Notes: generated from the sequence alone by a model not told the origin. A stretch of DNA of 64,000 nucleotides from Candidatus Cetobacterium colombiensis (GCF_033962415.1 NZ_JAVIKH010000008.1:59185-123184), one strand, 5' to 3'. Numbered from the stretch's first letter, positions 27,591-36,310 are shown. Made by a program: numbers and translations.

Positions 27591-28316
27591 ATGAATAGAA
27601 TAGAAGGAAAAGTTGCTTTAGTTACTGGTGGAGCTAGAGGTATCGGAAGAACTATCGTTGAAAAACTAGCTTCTGAAGGTGCTGAAATAGTTATCTCTTG
27701 TGATATGGGTGAAGCTACTTTTGAACAAACTAACGTTAGACACGAAATCTTAAATGTAACTGATAGAGAAACAATTAAAGAATTAGTAAAAAAAATAAAA
27801 GACGAATTTGGTAGAATTGATATTCTTGTTAACAATGCTGGAATTACAAAGGATGCCCCTTTCGTTAGAATGAGCGAAGATGCATGGGATGCTGTTATCA
27901 ATGTAAACTTAAAAGGAGTTTTCAATGTAACTCAAGCTGTTGCTCCTTTAATGACTAAAAATAAAAAAGGATCAATTGTTACTATCTCATCTGTAGTTGG
28001 ATTATATGGAAACATTGGTCAAACTAACTATGCTGCAACTAAAGGTGGAGTTATTGCAATGACTAAAACTTGGTCTAAAGAATTAGCTAGAAAAGGAGCT
28101 CAAGTTAGAGCCAACTGTGTTGCACCTGGATTCATAGCTACTCCTATGACAGATGTTTTACCTGAAGAAGTAATTCAGGGAATGCTTGATAGAACTTCTC
28201 TTGGAAAATTAGGAATGCCTGAAGATATTGCTAATGCTGTATTATTCTTAGCAAGTGATGAATCAGCATACATAACTGGACAAACTATCGAAGTTAGTGG
28301 TGGATTAGCACTATAA
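27591..28316 (+). CDS. fabG: 3-oxoacyl-[acyl-carrier-protein] reductase
   Basis: An SDR of 241 residues that reduces 3-ketoacyl-ACP with NADPH in fatty-acid synthesis. The start is ATG 27591, with AGGAGG upstream; the family N-terminus MNRIEGKVALVTGG confirms it. Motifs are TGGARGIG, NNAGITKD, the catalytic Ser in TISSVVG, YAATK and the C-terminal YITGQTIEVSGGL. It lacks neighbouring fab genes, so a role in PHB-type or other ketoacyl reduction cannot be excluded, but the match to FabG is strong. Confidence 0.92.
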   Translation: MNRIEGKVALVTGGARGIGRTIVEKLASEGAEIVISCDMGEATFEQTNVRHEILNVTDRETIKELVKKIKDEFGRIDILVNNAGITKDAPFVRMSEDAWDAVINVNLKGVFNVTQAVAPLMTKNKKGSIVTISSVVGLYGNIGQTNYAATKGGVIAMTKTWSKELARKGAQVRANCVAPGFIATPMTDVLPEEVIQGMLDRTSLGKLGMPEDIANAVLFLASDESAYITGQTIEVSGGLAL

Positions 28317-28332
28317 TTATGTAATGAACTTT

Positions 28333-28370
28333 TAAAGGCAGGAAATTTATTTCTTGCCTTTAGTTATTTA
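28333..28370 (+). terminator. Likely terminator of fabG
   Basis: AAAGGCAGGAAA and TTTCTTGCCTTT form a stem with one wobble pair around a short loop, followed by AGTTATTT. It is imperfect, and the next gene begins soon after, so read-through is possible. Confidence 0.6.
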
Positions 28371-28382
28371 TAGGAGGATTTT

Positions 28383-29663
28383 ATGAAAAATAAAATACTA
28401 GTTTTTTTATCTAGTGTTTTTATATTATTTGCTATTTTTACATTTGGGAAAAATATATATTTAAAAAAAATTATAAAAGAAAAACTTTCAATAGCTTTAC
28501 AGCAACCTATTGAAATAAAAAAAGCTAATATCAGTCTTTTAAATAACTCTTTTTCTTTAAAAGACGTACTTTTAACAAAAGATAATATTATAGTTAAAAA
28601 TATTTCTGTTAAAATGAATTTTAAAGAATTTATAAAAAATAATAATAATTTTATAATTGATAATTTAACTCTAAGTGAAATTACTTTAGAAAAAATATCG
28701 AATAATGAAAACCTGGATCAATCTAAAATACAAAATTCTTTACAAGAAAATGACAAAGCATCAGAATATATTAAAGAAATTGATAAAAAAATCAATGCTC
28801 AAGATAATCTATCAAAATTTTTCAAGGTTAACTTTGATAAAGATAACTTTTCTAAATCTATTTCCGATGGATTAATTGATTTTTTAATAAAAAATGTTGA
28901 TTACATTGATCTTATTATTCAAAAAGAAATTAACAGAAAATTAAATAAAAAAATAATTTTTTTCAATGCTCGTTCTAAAGAAATTTTAAATAATTTAAAA
29001 AATTATAATCATTCTAATTCTAAAAATAATATTCTTATTAAAAATGTATCTTTCACTGGAAATATTTTAAATATTAATTTTTCTGGAAATTTTAAGAATT
29101 TTAATACCAATTTAACAAAAAATACTTCTTTACCTGTTAATATAAAACTTTCTCAAAACGAAGCTATTGGAGATATTTATGGAGATATTAACACAAATAA
29201 TTTAACTGCTAATATTTACATTAAACTATCCAATGTTAATACTAACTCTCTTAGTTTATTTAACAAATATCTTTCTCATGGAATACTTTCTTCTGAACAA
29301 GTTATAAAAGTTTATGGTAATAATATCTCAATAGACGGAAATATTAGTTTAGATAAAATTAGTATTAATAAAGAGTTTCTCATAAATTCTAATAAATTAG
29401 ATAATATAAAAAAGAGTATTCTTATTGAAATTATAAATTTATCTGAGAAAAACTATTCCTCTTTTAAACTCTCAAATAATTTTACAAATAATTCTGAGTT
29501 TATATCTATTAAAACAAATATTCCAAAAGAAATTAAAAGTACTTTAATTTCTAATCGCTCAACTTTTAGCAATTTTTTACAAAGACAATTAAAAGATCAA
29601 TATAAAGGTGAGTTTGAAGATAAAAAAAATAAAATAAAAAATTTCTTTAAAAACATTTTCTAA
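28383..29663 (+). CDS. Membrane-anchored AsmA-like/DUF748-like protein
   Basis: A 426-residue protein I do not recognise by name. Residues 5-22 form one N-terminal membrane anchor. A family-like stretch follows: LKKIIKEKLSIALQQPIEIKKANISLLNN-type sequence, which resembles the opening of AsmA/DUF748/TamB proteins (short beta strands, 'I-K-N-I-S-V-K-M' repeats). The body is rich in Asn, Lys and Ile and predicted to be beta-strand-rich and periplasmic. Relatives bridge inner and outer membranes and move phospholipids; that role is inference. AGGAGG precedes the start. It lies between fabG and the SRP RNA. Confidence 0.6.
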   Translation: MKNKILVFLSSVFILFAIFTFGKNIYLKKIIKEKLSIALQQPIEIKKANISLLNNSFSLKDVLLTKDNIIVKNISVKMNFKEFIKNNNNFIIDNLTLSEITLEKISNNENLDQSKIQNSLQENDKASEYIKEIDKKINAQDNLSKFFKVNFDKDNFSKSISDGLIDFLIKNVDYIDLIIQKEINRKLNKKIIFFNARSKEILNNLKNYNHSNSKNNILIKNVSFTGNILNINFSGNFKNFNTNLTKNTSLPVNIKLSQNEAIGDIYGDINTNNLTANIYIKLSNVNTNSLSLFNKYLSHGILSSEQVIKVYGNNISIDGNISLDKISINKEFLINSNKLDNIKKSILIEIINLSEKNYSSFKLSNNFTNNSEFISIKTNIPKEIKSTLISNRSTFSNFLQRQLKDQYKGEFEDKKNKIKNFFKNIF

Positions 29664-29672
29664 TTTTTTTAC

Positions 29673-29701
29673 TTGTATTTTTTTTATTTAAATGCTATAA
29701 T
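29673..29701 (+). promoter_or_regulatory. Promoter of the SRP RNA gene
   Basis: TTGTAT at 29673-29678, a 17-base spacer and perfect TATAAT at 29696-29701. The RNA should begin near 29708. Confidence 0.75.
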
Positions 29702-29707
29702 TATTAA

Positions 29708-29832
29708 TGTCACAAGTGTGGTGATGGGAGCCTTATGGCGTATTAGTATCGAACCGTGTCAGATCTGGAAGGAAGCAGCACTAAGGTATCTAATGCGGGT
29801 ATAAGATTACTCTTATCATCCACTTGTGGCAT
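29708..29832 (+). ncRNA. ffs: Signal recognition particle RNA (small bacterial 4.5S type)
   Basis: The universal helix-8 signature is present: CTGGAAGGAAGCAGC near 29765-29780, with the GGAA apical loop and the asymmetric internal loop that binds Ffh. The ends close by long-range pairing of GTCACAAGTG (about 29709-29718) with CACTTGTGGC (29821-29830), giving one elongated hairpin of about 125 bases. No Alu domain is visible, so it is the short form. The T-run ATTTTTTATT just after the closing stem probably ends transcription. Confidence 0.95.
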
Positions 29833-29860
29833 TTTTTATTTTTTGTAATTCAATAAAGTA

Positions 29861-29893
29861 ATAAAAAAGGTTGAAGAAATTTTCTTCAACCTC
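29861..29893 (-). terminator. Terminator of the efp operon
   Basis: On the minus strand GGTTGAAGAAA and TTTCTTCAACC form an 11-bp stem followed by TTTTTTATTACTT. It lies just after the efp stop codon. Confidence 0.9.
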
Positions 29894-29900
29894 ATTTTTA

Positions 29901-30464
29901 TTATTTTTTGATTCTTTCTACGTATTCGTTTGATCTTGTATCTATTTTGATCCACTCATCTTGCTCTACGAATAGAGGTACTTGAATTTCAAATCCAGTG
30001 TTTATTTTAGCTGGCTTCATTACTTTTCCAGAAGTATCTCCTCTTAATCCAGGCTCAGTATAAGTTACTTGTCTCTCAACGAATGTTGGTAATTCTACAG
30101 CAACTGGAGTTGACTCGTAGTAAACAACCTCTAATTCCATTCCTTCTTCTAAATAATTTATAGCATCTCCTAAATCCTCATCTTTTAATTCGATTTGATC
30201 CCAAGTCTCAGGGTTAGAGAATACAAAGAAATCTCCATCGTTGTATGAGTAAACAGCTCTAACTTTGTCAAGTCTGATATCATCCATCTTATCGTCAGCT
30301 TTGTAGATAGCGTCACTTATGTTTCCGTTTAATAAGTTCTTCATTTTGTACTTCATAACAGCAGCGTTTCTTCCTGATTTGTTATACTCTGCTTTTAAAA
30401 TTACGAAAGGATCGTTTCCGATTCTTACTGTGCTTCCAGCTCTTAATTCTTGAGCAATTTTCAT
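29901..30464 (-). CDS. efp: Elongation factor P (arginine-32 type)
   Basis: Translation factor that rescues ribosomes stalled at polyproline, 187 residues in three beta-barrel domains. The loop that reaches the peptidyl-transferase centre reads NKSGRNAAV, with arginine at residue 32. In Pseudomonas EF-P that arginine is rhamnosylated by EarP, and a gene matching EarP lies 11 bases upstream in the same operon. EF-Ps modified by EpmA have lysine at this site instead. The C-terminal OB domain contains the family signature around GFEIQVPLFVEQDEWIKIDTRS-type sequence. Confidence 0.97.
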   Translation of the reverse strand: MKIAQELRAGSTVRIGNDPFVILKAEYNKSGRNAAVMKYKMKNLLNGNISDAIYKADDKMDDIRLDKVRAVYSYNDGDFFVFSNPETWDQIELKDEDLGDAINYLEEGMELEVVYYESTPVAVELPTFVERQVTYTEPGLRGDTSGKVMKPAKINTGFEIQVPLFVEQDEWIKIDTRSNEYVERIKK

Positions 30465-30475
30465 AATTGAACCTC

Positions 30476-31642
30476 CTAATATTTTAAAATAAATTTATTT
30501 AATTTATCTATAAGATTACATTTTAATTCAATATACTCTGAATAGTTTTGAGATAATTTTGAAATATTATCAAATTCATTAAAGAAGTTTTCAAATCTTT
30601 CTTTTCCCAATTCTAAAGAGTTACTATTTCTTAAATTATAATCTCTTAATAGCTCTGTATGTATATCTAAAGCTTTACTTAACCCTGAGTTATTTAAAGT
30701 TTTTCTATACTGGTTAATAAAACCATCTATTTTATCCATATGTGCCATTTCATCTTGAAGATATATGTGCCAGATAAAAGGCTTTCCTGTTAATAAAGCT
30801 CTTACAAAAGAATCTTCACCTCTAACAAAATTATAGTCTACTAAATTTATTAGCTCTTCATACTCCTCTTGCTTTAAAAAAGGCATAAATTTTAACAAAA
30901 TATTTTCGTATTTATAACAAGTTTCATCTATTTTTTCAATATTTTTATTTTCTAAAATCTCTTTTATGCTTTCCTGAGACTTTTCGCCTAAAACAAGTAA
31001 ACAATTTTCTTTTTTATTATTTAGTAAGACATCTAGCAAAGGTAAAAAGTTTTTTTCATAGCTAAAAATTGTTCCTAAAAAATAATTTTTTCCACATAAT
31101 TCTGGCAAATATTTTTTCATATAAACCTCTTTATTTTTTAAAACTATTTTTTTTCTATCTATAAATAAACTATCTACTATTACTCCACCTGTTTTCTCTG
31201 TAAATCCTGGCATAAAAAAATATTTTTTTAATTTTTTTGCTCCTAAAGGTGATTCCATCAAATGAATTCCCTCTACCCAATCTTCACCAGACAAGTATTC
31301 TAAATTAATAAGAAGCTCTGATTCATCTTTAGCTTTCTCTAGATACTCCTCTAAAATACTACATCCAAAGGCCTCTATTATAACATTTGCAGGAGAAAAT
31401 GTACATATATTTTTAGCTAAATATTCATTTGTTAAATAAATAATTCCATCAATCTCTTGACAACCTATATTTTTCGCTTTTTTATTTAATTCCATAAATT
31501 CTTCTAATTTATTTAAGATAACTCTTATTTCAACTTTATCTTTATATATAAATTTCAGTTCTTTTGCAAGTCTATAAACAACACCTATATCTCCATAATT
31601 ATCAATAATTTCACAAAAAATATCTAATCTTTTTAAATTCAT
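30476..31642 (-). CDS. earP: EF-P arginine rhamnosyltransferase EarP
   Basis: A 388-residue GT-B glycosyltransferase predicted to move L-rhamnose from dTDP-rhamnose to Arg32 of EF-P. Family blocks are all recognisable: DIFCEIIDNYGDIG with the two catalytic-region aspartates D14 and D18, EAFGC (90-94), LEYLSGEDWV (114-123), YFFMPGFTEKTGGV (141-154), NFVRGEDSFVRA (271-282) with E276, and PFIWHIY. It overlaps the upstream flavoprotein gene by one base and precedes efp by 11 bases. The genes for dTDP-rhamnose synthesis are outside the window. Confidence 0.93.
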   Translation of the reverse strand: MNLKRLDIFCEIIDNYGDIGVVYRLAKELKFIYKDKVEIRVILNKLEEFMELNKKAKNIGCQEIDGIIYLTNEYLAKNICTFSPANVIIEAFGCSILEEYLEKAKDESELLINLEYLSGEDWVEGIHLMESPLGAKKLKKYFFMPGFTEKTGGVIVDSLFIDRKKIVLKNKEVYMKKYLPELCGKNYFLGTIFSYEKNFLPLLDVLLNNKKENCLLVLGEKSQESIKEILENKNIEKIDETCYKYENILLKFMPFLKQEEYEELINLVDYNFVRGEDSFVRALLTGKPFIWHIYLQDEMAHMDKIDGFINQYRKTLNNSGLSKALDIHTELLRDYNLRNSNSLELGKERFENFFNEFDNISKLSQNYSEYIELKCNLIDKLNKFILKY

Positions 31643-32598
31643 TATTTTATTTTTTCTCCAGTTCTTTTATAGTATTCTTTTTTAGCAAACTCTACCCAAT
31701 TTGGTCTCGCTATCATACCTCTACCAATTGCCACTAAGTCTAACATCCCATTTTCTATTAAAGTACTTGCCTGCTCTTCTGTTTTTATATTTCTTACTCC
31801 TATAACTGGAATATTTACATGTTTTTTTATCTCTGTTCCTAAATATACAACCCAATCAAATTCAAAATTTTCTGGAATATCTATTTTTATTTCTTGTTTT
31901 TTTTCAGGATTTGGAACTCCAGAGGAAACATGAATTAAATCAACACCAATTTTTTCTAAATATTTAGCGATTGCTATTCCGTCCTCTAATTCTGGTTCAT
32001 TACCACCCATTCTATATCCTAATATAAAATCTTCATCAAAAATATTTTTAGTTCTATTTACAAGTTCTTCTGTAAAATACATTCTTTTTTCAAAAGTTCC
32101 TCCATATTTATCATCTCTTAAATTCCAAATTCTAGAATTTAGTTGTGAAATTAAATATGTATGAGCTCCATGAATCTCTACTCCATCAAAGCCAGCTTTT
32201 TTAGCTCTTTTAAATGCCTCTACAAATTGGTCTAATATTTTGTCCAATACTTCTTCAGCAACTTCAGCAACTTTTTCTTTAAATCCTGCATGATGAATTT
32301 GAATTAGCATTGGTACTTCATATTTTTTTCCTATTTCAGCTACTTTTGAAAGTCCATCGATAAAAGAATCATCCCATATCCCAATTTGATTATCTCTCAA
32401 CTTTCCATCTTCTGCCACGCAACTAGCTTCAACTATAATTAATCCAGTTCCACCTTCAGCGACATCTTTATACCATTCTAATAATTCTTCTGTGACAAGT
32501 CCATCTTTCCCTACCATAGAAAATCTAACTAATGGAGGTAAAACCACTCTATTTTTTAATTTTTTATTTTTTATATCTAAAGGAGTAAATAAATTCAC
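31642..32598 (-). CDS. Old-yellow-enzyme family NAD(P)H:flavin oxidoreductase
   Basis: A single-domain FMN enoate reductase-type TIM barrel of 318 residues. I use GTG 32598 as the start: AGAGG lies seven bases upstream and the family N-terminus (NLFTPLDIKNKKLKNRVVLPP-type) begins there; the upstream in-frame extension is Lys/Ile/Phe-rich and non-homologous. Motifs are IQIHHAGFK, FDGVEIHGAHTYLISQLNSR-like and DKYGGTFEKR. The C-terminal Fe-S and FAD/NAD domains of 2,4-dienoyl-CoA reductase are absent. Substrate unknown. Its stop overlaps the earP start by one base. Confidence 0.85.
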   Translation of the reverse strand: MNLFTPLDIKNKKLKNRVVLPPLVRFSMVGKDGLVTEELLEWYKDVAEGGTGLIIVEASCVAEDGKLRDNQIGIWDDSFIDGLSKVAEIGKKYEVPMLIQIHHAGFKEKVAEVAEEVLDKILDQFVEAFKRAKKAGFDGVEIHGAHTYLISQLNSRIWNLRDDKYGGTFEKRMYFTEELVNRTKNIFDEDFILGYRMGGNEPELEDGIAIAKYLEKIGVDLIHVSSGVPNPEKKQEIKIDIPENFEFDWVVYLGTEIKKHVNIPVIGVRNIKTEEQASTLIENGMLDLVAIGRGMIARPNWVEFAKKEYYKRTGEKIK

Positions 32599-32693
32599 TC
32601 TTTTTCCTCTCTTTCTTAAAAAAATTTTATAGAATATTTTAACACAATTTAAAAAAAAAGAAAATATATTATATTTCCTATTCTTAAAATTCA

Positions 32694-32702
32694 TGTTATA
32701 AT
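32694..32702 (+). promoter_or_regulatory. Extended -10 promoter element of the ABC-F gene
   Basis: TGTTATAAT at 32694-32702 is a TG-N-TATAAT extended -10, about 60 bases upstream of the ATG. No clear -35 is present, as is common with extended -10 promoters. Confidence 0.5.
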
Positions 32703-32762
32703 ATTTAGGATATGTGTTTAAAATTAAATTTATATTATAAATATTTAGGAGGAATTTTTTAA

Positions 32763-34385
32763 ATGATAGCAACTAGTAATCTAAGTATGAGATTTTCTGG
32801 TAGAAAGCTTTTCGAGGATGTAAGTGTTAAATTTACTCCTGGAAACTGTTATGGTCTTATTGGAGCTAACGGTGCTGGAAAATCAACATTTGTAAAAATA
32901 CTTTCAGGGGATTTAGATCCTACTGAGGGAGATGTAATTTTTGATAAGAACAAGAGAATGGCTGTTCTTAAGCAGGATCACTTCGCCCACGAAGAAGATA
33001 CAGTTATCAACGTTGTATTAATGGGTCACTCTAAGCTTTGGAAAATTATTGAAGAAAGAAATGAAATTTATGCTAAAAGTGAGTTTTCTGATGAAGACGG
33101 TATGAGAGCCGCTGAACTAGAAGGAGATTTTGCTGAGCTAAATGGATGGGAAGCTGAAACTGAAGCGGAAATGCTTTTAACAGGTCTTGGAATTACAGCT
33201 GACTTACACTACAAATTAATGAGAGAATTAAGTGAGCCTGATAAAGTTAAAGTTTTACTTGCACAAGCTTTATTTGGAAATCCAGATGTTTTACTACTTG
33301 ACGAGCCTACAAACGGACTTGATATTCAGGCTATAGCTTGGTTAGAAGATTTCTTAATGAATTTAGAAGATACTACAGTTATCGTTATATCTCATGACAG
33401 ACATTTCTTAAACAAAGTTTGTACTCACATTGCTGATATAGATTATGGAAAAGTTAAAATGTATGTTGGAAACTACGATTTCTGGTATGAATCTAACCAA
33501 TTAATGCAAACATTAATTAATAACAAAAATAAAAAATTAGAGCAAAAAAGACAAGAATTACAAGAGTTCATTGCTAGATTCAGTGCTAACGCATCTAAAT
33601 CAAAACAAGCTACATCAAGAAAGAAACAACTGGAAAAATTACAGCTTGAAGATATGCAAATGTCTAACAGAAAATATCCATTTGTTGAATTTAAACCTGA
33701 AAGAGAAGCTGGAAACAATCTTCTTAAAGTTGAAAATCTTACTAAGGTTATTGATGGAGTTAAAATTCTTGATAATGTATCATTTACAATAAATACAAAT
33801 GATAAAGTTGTATTTATATCTCAAAATGATATTGTTAAGACAACTTTATTCTCTATATTAGCTGGTGAAATGGAAGCTGATAGTGGAACTTATACATGGG
33901 GAGTTACAACAACTCAAGCATATATGCCAAAAGATAACTCAGAATACTTCGAAAACTGTGATTTAGACTTAATTGACTGGTTAAGACAATATTCTCCTGA
34001 CCAACACGATGCTTTTGTTAGAGGATTCTTAGGAAGAATGCTATTCTCTGGAGAAGAAGCTACTAAAAAAGCTAAAGTACTTTCTGGAGGAGAAAAAGTT
34101 AGATGTATGTTATCTAGAATGATGCTTACTAATGCAAACGTTCTGATCTTTGATAACCCTACTGACCACTTAGACCTAGAGTCAATTACATCTCTTAATA
34201 AAGCTTTAACTAACTTCAAAGGAACTATACTATTTGGAGCTCATGACCATGAGTTTATCCAAACTGTTGCAAATAGAATAATTGAAATTACTCCAAACGG
34301 ACTTGTTGACAAGTTAATGGAATACGACGATTATATTGCTGATGAAGAATTACAAGCTAAAATTAAAGAAATGTACAATGTTTAA
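32763..34385 (+). CDS. ABC-F family ATPase (YbiT-like) with one degenerate ATP site
   Basis: A soluble twin-ATPase of 540 residues without membrane segments, of the ribosome-binding ABC-F type. NBD1 has Walker A GANGAGKST (34-42) and Walker B LLLDEP (D180, E181), but its signature reads LSEPD instead of LSGGE. A charged linker (about 250-300) follows. NBD2 has intact signature LSGGEK, but its Walker A region reads SQNDIVKTT (353-361), without the glycines, and its Walker B is FDNP, with Asn465 where the catalytic glutamate belongs. Thus one composite site is canonical and the other fully degenerate. Related proteins act as translation factors or protect ribosomes; the role here is inferred. 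Confidence 0.88.
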   Translation: MIATSNLSMRFSGRKLFEDVSVKFTPGNCYGLIGANGAGKSTFVKILSGDLDPTEGDVIFDKNKRMAVLKQDHFAHEEDTVINVVLMGHSKLWKIIEERNEIYAKSEFSDEDGMRAAELEGDFAELNGWEAETEAEMLLTGLGITADLHYKLMRELSEPDKVKVLLAQALFGNPDVLLLDEPTNGLDIQAIAWLEDFLMNLEDTTVIVISHDRHFLNKVCTHIADIDYGKVKMYVGNYDFWYESNQLMQTLINNKNKKLEQKRQELQEFIARFSANASKSKQATSRKKQLEKLQLEDMQMSNRKYPFVEFKPEREAGNNLLKVENLTKVIDGVKILDNVSFTINTNDKVVFISQNDIVKTTLFSILAGEMEADSGTYTWGVTTTQAYMPKDNSEYFENCDLDLIDWLRQYSPDQHDAFVRGFLGRMLFSGEEATKKAKVLSGGEKVRCMLSRMMLTNANVLIFDNPTDHLDLESITSLNKALTNFKGTILFGAHDHEFIQTVANRIIEITPNGLVDKLMEYDDYIADEELQAKIKEMYNV

Positions 34386-34400
34386 TAAATAAAAATTACA

Positions 34401-34426
34401 AAAGCAGAGGTTCTTCCTCTGCTTTT
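34401..34426 (+). terminator. Terminator of the ABC-F gene
   Basis: AAAGCAGAGG and CCTCTGCTTTT form a 10-bp stem around TTCTT, followed by a short T-run. It lies only 24 bases before the next start codon. Confidence 0.8.
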
Positions 34427-34449
34427 AGTTCAATTTAAGGAGAATTTTA

Positions 34450-34980
34450 ATGTTAGAACTTTTTATTACTTTTTTTAAAATTGGTATGTTTACATTTGGC
34501 GGAGGATATGCAATGATTCCACTTATTGAAAGAGAAATAATATATGAAAAAAAATGGATTGATAGAGATGAACTTTTAGAAATTATATCTATTTCCCAAA
34601 TGACTCCAGGTCCTATTGCTATAAATGCTGCCACATTCATTGGAAAAAAAAGATATGGTATTTTTGGGTCTATTGCTGCTACTTTAGGAGTTATTGCCCC
34701 TTCACTTTTAGTTATTATTATAATTTCAGCTTTTTTTACTAAAAGTTTTCTAAATCCAACTATGCAAAAACTTTTTATTGGACTTAGAGCTGGTATTGCT
34801 GCTTTAATACTTTCATCTGTTATAAAACTTTCTAAAAATACTTTAATTGATAAATTTAGCTCTGCTATATTTTTAATATCACTTTTAGGTTTAATTTTAT
34901 TTAATGTTTCTCCAATTTTTCTAATATTATTTTTTGGTATTGGTTGTATTATATTTTTTACAATTAAGGAGGGAAAATGA
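34450..34980 (+). CDS. Chromate transporter family protein, first half-size subunit
   Basis: A short-chain CHR protein of 176 residues, about six membrane segments. The family motif is the N-terminal FFKIGMFTFGGGYAMIPLIE followed by QMTPGPIAINAATF. Full-length ChrA carries two such halves; here they are separate overlapping genes, a common bacterial arrangement that yields a heterodimer. The family exports chromate in known cases, but many members in anaerobes have unknown anionic substrates. It overlaps the second subunit by four bases (ATGA). Confidence 0.88.
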   Translation: MLELFITFFKIGMFTFGGGYAMIPLIEREIIYEKKWIDRDELLEIISISQMTPGPIAINAATFIGKKRYGIFGSIAATLGVIAPSLLVIIIISAFFTKSFLNPTMQKLFIGLRAGIAALILSSVIKLSKNTLIDKFSSAIFLISLLGLILFNVSPIFLILFFGIGCIIFFTIKEGK

Positions 34981-35513
34981 TTTATTTTACACTTTTTTAT
35001 GAATTCTTTAAAGTTGGGATATTTTCCTTTGGTGGAGGCTTAGCAATGCTACCTCTAATGCAAGATGTTGTTTTTAGACAAAATTGGTTAACAGAGCAGC
35101 AGTTTTTAGATATAATTGCTATTTCTCAAGTAACACCTGGACCTATTGCCATAAATACAGCAACTTTTGTTGGACATCAAGTTGCTGGTATCCCTGGAGC
35201 TCTTGTAGCTACCTTTAGTTCTGCATTACCCTCTTTTATAGTTATAATTATCGTTGCAAGCTTCTTTTATAAAATAAAAAATAATCCTAAAAAAGAATAT
35301 TTTTTTAAAGGAGTTAAACCTGTTACGCTAGCTCTTATATCTTTTGCAGGAATAATTGTTGCTAAACCTACATTTTTTGTAAACAACTATTCTCAAAGTT
35401 TAAAAGCTACTTTAATTTTCATCATCGTATTTTTGGGGACAAAATATATTACAAAAATTAACCCTATTATTATTTTACTCTCAACATCTTTATTAGGCAT
35501 TTTTATTTTTTAA
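34977..35513 (+). CDS. Chromate transporter family protein, second half-size subunit
   Basis: A 178-residue partner of the preceding gene with the same CHR fold: FFKVGIFSFGGGLAMLPLMQ and QVTPGPIAINTATFVG. About six membrane segments. Its start overlaps the preceding stop (ATGA), and AAGGAGGG is the ribosome site. The two halves are clearly divergent duplicates, each with the GGG and TPGPIAIN motifs. Confidence 0.9.
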   Translation: MIYFTLFYEFFKVGIFSFGGGLAMLPLMQDVVFRQNWLTEQQFLDIIAISQVTPGPIAINTATFVGHQVAGIPGALVATFSSALPSFIVIIIVASFFYKIKNNPKKEYFFKGVKPVTLALISFAGIIVAKPTFFVNNYSQSLKATLIFIIVFLGTKYITKINPIIILLSTSLLGIFIF

Positions 35514-35539
35514 TAAATTTAAATATGGGGGTAGATTTT

Positions 35540-36310
35540 ATGCTTTTCATCTATTTTATTATCGCTACTTGTGCCACAATTTTAGGTTCTTTAGCTGGTC
35601 TTGGAGGAGGAATAATTATTAAACCTGTTTTAGATACCATAGGAAATTACAATTTGTCAACAGTCGGTATTTTATCCTCTGTTACTGTTTTTTCTATGGC
35701 TCTTGTATCTACGATAGAACATTTCAAATCTGGATTCAAAATTAATTGTAACATAGGAATACTTTCAATTGCTTCTATTCTCGGAGGTGGAGTTGGAGAA
35801 AAATTATTTAATCTTTTTCTCCTTTTTTTTAAAAATCAAAATATAGGTAAAGGTATACAAGCTTTAATTTTAATTTCTCTTTTAATATTTGTACTTTTTA
35901 AAAATAAACTTCCAAAGTATAACATAAAAAATAAATCTTTTATTTTTATTGTTGGCTTTTTTCTTGGGGTTATTGCATCTTTTTTATGTATTGGTGGAGG
36001 CCCTATTAATGTAGCCATTTTAATTATGTTTTTTAATTTCTCTACTAAAAATGCTGCAGTAAGTTCAGTATTTATAATACTTTTATCACAATTTTCAAAA
36101 TTATTTTTGATATCAATTGAAAGTGGTTTTTTATCTTTTGACTTATCTGTACTTCCAGTTATGATAATTGGTGGGGTTTTAGGTGGACTTTTGGGTGCTA
36201 AATTAAATCAAAAATTATCGAATATATATATTGATAAAATTTTTAATATTTCTGTTATATGCGTTATATTAATTAGTATTTTTAATGTCTATACTGCTTT
36301 CAAAAAATAA
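35540..36310 (+). CDS. TSUP family (TauE/SafE) membrane permease
   Basis: An anion-type permease, 256 residues, about eight hydrophobic segments. I start at ATG 35540 because GGGGG lies eight bases upstream; the in-frame ATG 15 bases earlier would swallow that site. Family repeats are LAGLGGGIIIKP in the first half and LCIGGGPINVAI in the second. Known members move sulfite, sulfonates or similar oxyanions. The neighbouring chromate-family pair makes an oxyanion-transport cluster plausible, but no substrate is proven. Confidence 0.85.
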   Translation: MLFIYFIIATCATILGSLAGLGGGIIIKPVLDTIGNYNLSTVGILSSVTVFSMALVSTIEHFKSGFKINCNIGILSIASILGGGVGEKLFNLFLLFFKNQNIGKGIQALILISLLIFVLFKNKLPKYNIKNKSFIFIVGFFLGVIASFLCIGGGPINVAILIMFFNFSTKNAAVSSVFIILLSQFSKLFLISIESGFLSFDLSVLPVMIIGGVLGGLLGAKLNQKLSNIYIDKIFNISVICVILISIFNVYTAFKK

